A DNA stretch of 8,652 nt, taken from assembly GCA_016210395.1 (NCBI GenBank), contig JACQUI010000244.1, positions 1-8,652 of the forward strand, written 5' to 3'. Positions 5,965-8,652 of this stretch are shown one piece after another. Position 1 is the stretch's first letter. The number at the start of each line of letters is the position of its first letter. The position numbers and the translations under genes are program-made. The notes beneath the pieces were generated by a model that did no database searches, was not told where the DNA came from, and was given only the letters and a program-made list of their open reading frames with translations. Source of the DNA: Chloroflexota bacterium. Lineage in GTDB: Bacteria; Chloroflexota; Dehalococcoidia; Lucifugimonadales; JACPCL1.

Positions 5965-5993
5965 TTGACAGGCCTGAGAATCCTGGGGATACT
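5965..5993 (+). promoter_or_regulatory. Sigma-70-type promoter of the UGSC module
   Basis: A perfect -35 TTGACA (5965-5970) is followed by an exact 17-base spacer and GATACT (5988-5993), four of six matches to the -10. Transcription would begin near 6000, leaving a leader of about 55 bases. CCTGGGG (5982-5988) and CCCCAGG (6001-6007) form a perfect 7-bp inverted repeat around the -10, which could be an operator. Confidence 0.6.
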
Positions 5994-6044
5994 GTTCGCA
6001 CCCCAGGCTCTTTCTCATCGTGTGTCCTGGCACAGACGTACGTT

Positions 6045-6049
6045 AGAGG
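6045..6049 (+). promoter_or_regulatory. Ribosome binding site of the UGSC selenoprotein gene
   Basis: AGAGG sits six bases upstream of ATG 6056, which fixes the start of the selenoprotein. Confidence 0.6.
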
Positions 6050-6055
6050 CAAGCA

Positions 6056-6607
6056 ATGATTTCAAGCAAGACCAATACTATCTGGGTGCTGGACCCTACT
6101 GCCCTCCCGAGAGATGCTCGTGGCGGGGTCGCGCCACGTTTGCCTTCTCTCCGGGGACGCGCCATTGGGTTCCTTTGGAACAGCAAACCAAACGGGGACA
6201 TCCTCTTCGCGGAATTGGAAGGCTCGCTCCGGCGGGACTACGCAATTGCCTCTGCAGTTCTGGCAAGCAAAGAAAGGTCCTCGATTGGTGCAACCGAGGA
6301 CCTGATCGCCGGGCTGTCCTCCAGGGTGAGCGCCGTCATCGTCGGCATCGGCGACTGAGGGTCATGCACATCATGGAGTGTCCATGACGCAGTAGAGATT
6401 GAGAAGCTCGGTATCCCCACCGTGACGGTCTGCACCCACAGATTCCAAGGCCTGGCAGAGATCGAACGGGCCACCCTGGGCATGCCCGACCTTGCTCTGG
6501 CAGTTGCCCAGCATCCCATTGGCGGCCTTGATGCCGGGGCTGTGCGCCTGAGGGCCACCGGGCTTGTGGAAAGCGTCGTCGTGGGGCTAACGCATCCATC
6601 CAAATAG
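6056..6607 (+). CDS. UGSC-family selenoprotein (in-frame UGA read as selenocysteine)
   Basis: The product has 183 residues if TGA 6356-6358 is read as selenocysteine, Sec101. Reading stops there in a standard translation, giving a false 100-residue protein. The same frame continues without a stop to TAG 6605-6607. Before the TGA come TIWVLDPTA (8-16), APRLPSLRGRAIGFLWNSKPNGD (26-48) and a strand SAVIVGIGD (92-100). After it come G102, S103, C104, then TSWSVHDAVEIEKLGIPTV (105-123) and C126. The order strand, U-G-S-C, helix is the hallmark of UGSC-family selenoproteins, found mainly through genome and metagenome searches and of unknown function. Sec101 and Cys104 form a U-x-x-C redox pair, so a thiol/selenol redox or reductase role is likely. 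Start: AGAGG precedes ATG 6056 by six bases. A SECIS-like stem follows the UGA. The SelA/B/C/D machinery must be encoded elsewhere. A nonsense mutation is the alternative; the motif and conserved tail argue against it. Confidence 0.92.
6356..6358 (+). other. UGA selenocysteine codon
   Basis: TGA in frame within the UGSC gene, followed by GGG TCA TGC (Gly-Ser-Cys). The flanking frame is open on both sides. Confidence 0.9.
6371..6387 (+). promoter_or_regulatory. Candidate bacterial SECIS stem-loop
   Basis: TCATGGA (6371-6377), loop GTG (6378-6380), TCCATGA (6381-6387): a perfect 7-bp stem. The first loop base is G, 20 bases after the UGA. Bacterial SECIS elements are known to place a short stem with a G at the start of the loop some 16-37 bases after the UGA, so position and form fit. 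SelB would bind it in the mRNA. A competing 6-bp stem (GTCATG 6361-6366 with CATGAC 6383-6388) uses the same right arm. Confidence 0.65.
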
Positions 6608-6624
6608 GGCAGCGATAACTTCGT

Positions 6625-6698
6625 GTCATTCTGGAGCGAAGTGGTCAAACGACTTTCGCTTTCCAATGCGTTCCGCTCCGCGAAGAATCCCTCACGAC
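6625..6698. repeat. Dispersed repeat, copy B
   Basis: A diverged relative of 5054-5123, lying in the 163-bp gap between the selenoprotein and its partner gene. Shared landmarks are GTCATTCTG, AGCGA, GGTCA.AC near the left, and GCGAAGAATC near the right. An upstream in-frame ATG (6666) of the partner gene lies inside this repeat, which argues against that start. Confidence 0.45.
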
Positions 6699-6770
6699 GA
6701 CCGTCTGCTAGAGGGCCGAGGCATCGGCTCGTCGCCTGCTATCAGGCATCTACACGGCCTTGAGGAAAAT

Positions 6771-7805
6771 ATGTCCCATCTTTCATCCCAGCTTTATGAA
6801 GTGCAGGATGATCCAGAGGCTGTGAACCAGCTTTTCATGGACAAGGGTTGGTCGGACGGCCTTCCCATCGTTCCGCCGACTGCCGAGCGAGTAGCGCGAA
6901 TGCTCGCTGCCGTTGACATGGACCCGCAGCAGGTTGTGATGCAAGTCCCGCCAAGATGGGGCGACGCCACTGTAGAGAAGCTGGCCATCAACGCAGTCAT
7001 GGCCGGCTGTCTGCCGAAATACCTGCCGGTGATCGTGGCAGCTTGCGAAGCGATGGCCGACCCATCCTTCAACCTGTATGCCGTCCAGGCGACCACGCAC
7101 TCCTGCGCTCCATTGGTTGTAGTGAATGGGCCCATCCGCGCAAGGCTGGGCTTGAACTCAACCGCAGGCGCCTTTGGGCCGGGATGGAGGGCGAACGCAA
7201 CCATTGGCCGGGCCACACGCCTCGTGTTGCTGAATGTAGGCGGGGGCTTCCCTGGAATCGGCGACATGTCCACGCAAGGCGCTCCCTCCAAATACAGCTT
7301 CTGCGTGGCCGAAAACGAAGAGGAGAACCCGTGGGAGCCTCTGCACGTGGAGCGAGGCTTCTTGCCAGAGCAAAGCGCCGTCACCGTGTTTGCCTGCGAG
7401 CCGCCGCACAACATAAACGACCATTCGGGCCGCTCCGCCGCCGACATCCTGACCATCGTAGCAGGCGCAATCGCCGTCACCGGGGCCAACAACGCCTACA
7501 CCGGCGGCGAGACCTTGCTGGCGCTGGGGCCCGAGCATGCTGCAACCATTGCTAAGGACGGCTTCAAGAAAAATGACGTGCGCGAGTGGCTGCACCGGAA
7601 GGCCGTGGTCCCGCTGGAGCGGTACACCCAGGACACGTTGCTGGAGCGATTTCAACGCATTCCCGATGGGCCCGTGCCCATGGTCCGGTCCCCTGAAGAC
7701 CTGGCCATCATCGTGCTTGGCGGCCCAGGCAAGCACTCCTCCTGGCTACCGACCTTCGGCGGCACGACCCGTTCGGCCACGCGCCTGATAAAGGAGCCGA
7801 GGTAG
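6771..7805 (+). CDS. Conserved protein of unknown function, partner of the UGSC selenoprotein
   Basis: Encodes 344 residues from ATG 6771, with GAGGA just upstream (6762-6766). An ATG at 6666 would add 35 unconvincing residues inside a repeat. I recognise the family by its motifs but know no function: GWSDGLPIVPPT (26-37), VPPRWGDATVEKLAINAVMAGC (59-80), QATTHSCAPLVVVNGP (106-121), AFGPGWRANATIGRA (134-148), FCVAENEEENPWEPLHVERGF (177-197) and LGPEHAATIAKDG (252-264). Cysteines are C80, C92, C112, C178 and C209. No signal peptide or membrane helix is seen, so it is likely cytoplasmic. It lies 163 bp after the selenoprotein on the same strand with no clear promoter of its own, so a shared transcript is likely. 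It may supply the substrate-binding or catalytic partner of the Sec protein; this is inference. Confidence 0.88.
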   Translation: MSHLSSQLYEVQDDPEAVNQLFMDKGWSDGLPIVPPTAERVARMLAAVDMDPQQVVMQVPPRWGDATVEKLAINAVMAGCLPKYLPVIVAACEAMADPSFNLYAVQATTHSCAPLVVVNGPIRARLGLNSTAGAFGPGWRANATIGRATRLVLLNVGGGFPGIGDMSTQGAPSKYSFCVAENEEENPWEPLHVERGFLPEQSAVTVFACEPPHNINDHSGRSAADILTIVAGAIAVTGANNAYTGGETLLALGPEHAATIAKDGFKKNDVREWLHRKAVVPLERYTQDTLLERFQRIPDGPVPMVRSPEDLAIIVLGGPGKHSSWLPTFGGTTRSATRLIKEPR

Positions 7806-7818
7806 CGTCGTCATTGTT

Positions 7819-7839
7819 TCCTCCCCCAGAGGGGGAGGA
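7819..7839. terminator. Hairpin between convergent genes
   Basis: TCCTCCCCC (7819-7827), loop AGA, GGGGGAGGA (7831-7839): a perfect 9-bp stem between the UGSC partner gene and the convergent hydrolase. It could block transcripts from both sides, but no T-run follows on either strand. It resembles the hairpins at 2322-2342 and 4907-4927 in composition and may simply be a dispersed repeat. Confidence 0.4.
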
Positions 7840-7864
7840 CTGAGGTGGGGGCCGCTGCGGCCGG

Positions 7865-8575
7865 CTACAACGAATCCAGCAGATCCTGGATGGCCCGGTT
7901 GACGTCGTCCGGGCGCTCAGCCATGGGGAAATGGCCCGCCCTCTCCAGCTTGATGTAGCGCGAGCCTGGGACGGCCTCGTGGATCTCCTTCTCGTATTCC
8001 GGCGGCTTCCCCGGGTCGTCAACGCCTCTGATGAGCATCAGTTTGGGCCGTAGCGATCCAATGCGCTCCTGAACATCGAACCGGTCTATGGTCACCAGGT
8101 CGTTGTACTGGGAAATTGGGCCGACCTGGCGGTGCCGCTCCATCAGTCGTTGCTTGAGGCTAGGTTCAACGAACGCCATTGCGCTCTGCTGAAACGCCCA
8201 CCACTCCGCGTAGCCCGCCGGGTCCTCGGCGGCCCGCAGGCGCATTCCCAGCACTTCCGCCGAACGTTGCTTCGACCGCATGGCGACGGTCATGAGCACA
8301 AGGCCCATGACTTCGTCCGCGTAGTCTAGCCCATATTGGAGCGCGATGCACGCGCCCAGCGTGTATCCCACCAGCACGAGGTCACGGGTGTGGCCCTGCG
8401 CCCACAGCCAGCCGCGCACCCATTCGGCGTAGCGCTCCACGCTCTGGCATGGCGCGCCGGAGAGGTGGCCGGGCAAGGTGGGCGCAAGGCTACCCGGGAA
8501 ATGCCTCAACTGGTAGTGGTAGGCATCGGCGCAGGCGCCTGCGCCAGGGCCGTGGATGAAGACAAGCTGGGGCAT
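7865..8575 (-). CDS. Alpha/beta hydrolase with Thr at the nucleophile position
   Basis: A 236-residue protein with the alpha/beta hydrolase fold (Abhydrolase_1/6 type), probably cytoplasmic. LVFIHGPGAGA (4-14) is the oxyanion-hole strand. The nucleophile elbow reads VLVGYTLGACIAL (67-79), so residue 72 is Thr where the family has Ser in G-x-S-x-G. The acid D186/D187 lies in LIRGVDDPGKPPEYEKEI and the base H215 in ERAGHFPMAERP, so the rest of the triad is kept. A cap of about residues 98-170 carries several Trp and Phe. The Thr codon is ACG, one base from TCG (Ser). The protein may be inactive, use Thr, or have a non-hydrolytic role. The start is strong: AGGAGG (8581-8586) is five bases before the ATG. 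It is convergent with the UGSC module and differs in type from the two small hydrolases upstream. Confidence 0.9.
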   Translation of the reverse strand: MPQLVFIHGPGAGACADAYHYQLRHFPGSLAPTLPGHLSGAPCQSVERYAEWVRGWLWAQGHTRDLVLVGYTLGACIALQYGLDYADEVMGLVLMTVAMRSKQRSAEVLGMRLRAAEDPAGYAEWWAFQQSAMAFVEPSLKQRLMERHRQVGPISQYNDLVTIDRFDVQERIGSLRPKLMLIRGVDDPGKPPEYEKEIHEAVPGSRYIKLERAGHFPMAERPDDVNRAIQDLLDSL

Positions 8576-8580
8576 GCAGA

Positions 8581-8586
8581 CCTCCT
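8581..8586 (-). promoter_or_regulatory. Strong ribosome binding site of the Thr-type hydrolase
   Basis: AGGAGG on the minus strand, five bases before ATG 8575. It is among the best Shine-Dalgarno matches in the window. Confidence 0.6.
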
Positions 8587-8609
8587 AGTACTTGCTTGCG
8601 TAAGTGGAT

Positions 8610-8652
8610 GGGCGAATCCCCGTTCGCCCTGAGCTAGCCTGCCCTGAGCGGA
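8610..8652. repeat. Hairpin and partial dispersed repeat at the window end
   Basis: GGGCGAA (8610-8616) pairs with TTCGCCC (8623-8629) around a six-base loop. It is followed by CTGAGC and then CCCTGAGCGGA, recalling repeats of the form TTCGCCCTGAGC...CCTGAGCGAAGTCGAAGG. The element is cut by the window edge. Confidence 0.4.

Noticed and set aside
6056..6358. A complete 100-residue protein ending at TGA 6356
   Set aside because: The conserved family continues in the same frame after the TGA as G-S-C and 79 further codons, so this is a truncated call of a selenoprotein.
6238..6666. Minus-strand ORF of 142 residues over the UGSC gene
   Set aside because: Low-complexity antisense shadow; the plus strand carries a known family across this region once the TGA is read through.
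6666..6770. Upstream ATG extension of the UGSC partner gene
   Set aside because: The extra residues look random, overlap a dispersed repeat and lack a ribosome site; ATG 6771 has GAGGA just upstream.
8528..8545. Perfect 18-base palindrome near the start of the Thr-type hydrolase
   Set aside because: It encodes GAGACA in a strongly conserved Gly/Ala region; GC-rich codon choice can explain it, and no regulatory context supports it.

Overview
The window is GC-rich, except for a less GC-rich stretch at its left end. It looks like a genome fragment from an uncultured bacterium. Dispersed GC-rich hairpins, a repeat starting GTCATCCTGAGCGA, the lspA-rluD gene order and a UGSC selenoprotein module together recall Chloroflexota (Dehalococcoidia or SAR202-like genomes). 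That placement is from memory of such genomes and is not proven by any marker here. No rRNA, tRNA, CRISPR array or insertion-sequence transposase was seen.

Layout. (1) Positions 1-150 hold a roughly 91-bp element with near-perfect inverted termini. (2) Two overlapping minus-strand genes (833 to 155) encode a small protein with a possible nucleotidyltransferase-like fold and a HEPN-like helical protein; this looks like a two-gene accessory module. (3) A minus-strand 2-oxoacid dehydrogenase E2 gene (2192-915), probably starting at CTG, has no E1 or E3 neighbour here. (4) A minus-strand lspA-rluD pair is translationally coupled; lspA has long disordered tails and a perfect 12-bp palindromic repeat inside its coding sequence. 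(5) Two paralogous small alpha/beta hydrolases on the minus strand (4839-4198 and 5875-5237) are separated by about 400 bp of repeat-filled DNA. (6) A plus-strand module follows: a UGSC selenoprotein gene (6056-6607) and a conserved protein of unknown function (6771-7805), under a recognisable sigma-70-type promoter. (7) A convergent minus-strand alpha/beta hydrolase (8575-7865) has Thr where the catalytic Ser should be.

Main result. The apparent 100-codon gene ending at TGA 6356-6358 is not complete. The same frame stays open through Gly-Ser-Cys and another 80 or so conserved-looking codons to a TAG at 6605-6607. The product therefore reads ...VGIGD-U-G-S-C..., the signature of the UGSC family of selenoproteins. 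A perfect 7-bp stem with a GUG loop lies just after the UGA, where a bacterial SECIS element should be. An ordinary gene caller would truncate this gene. Its partner gene 163 bp downstream is cysteine-containing and uncharacterised, and the two probably form a redox module whose substrate is unknown.
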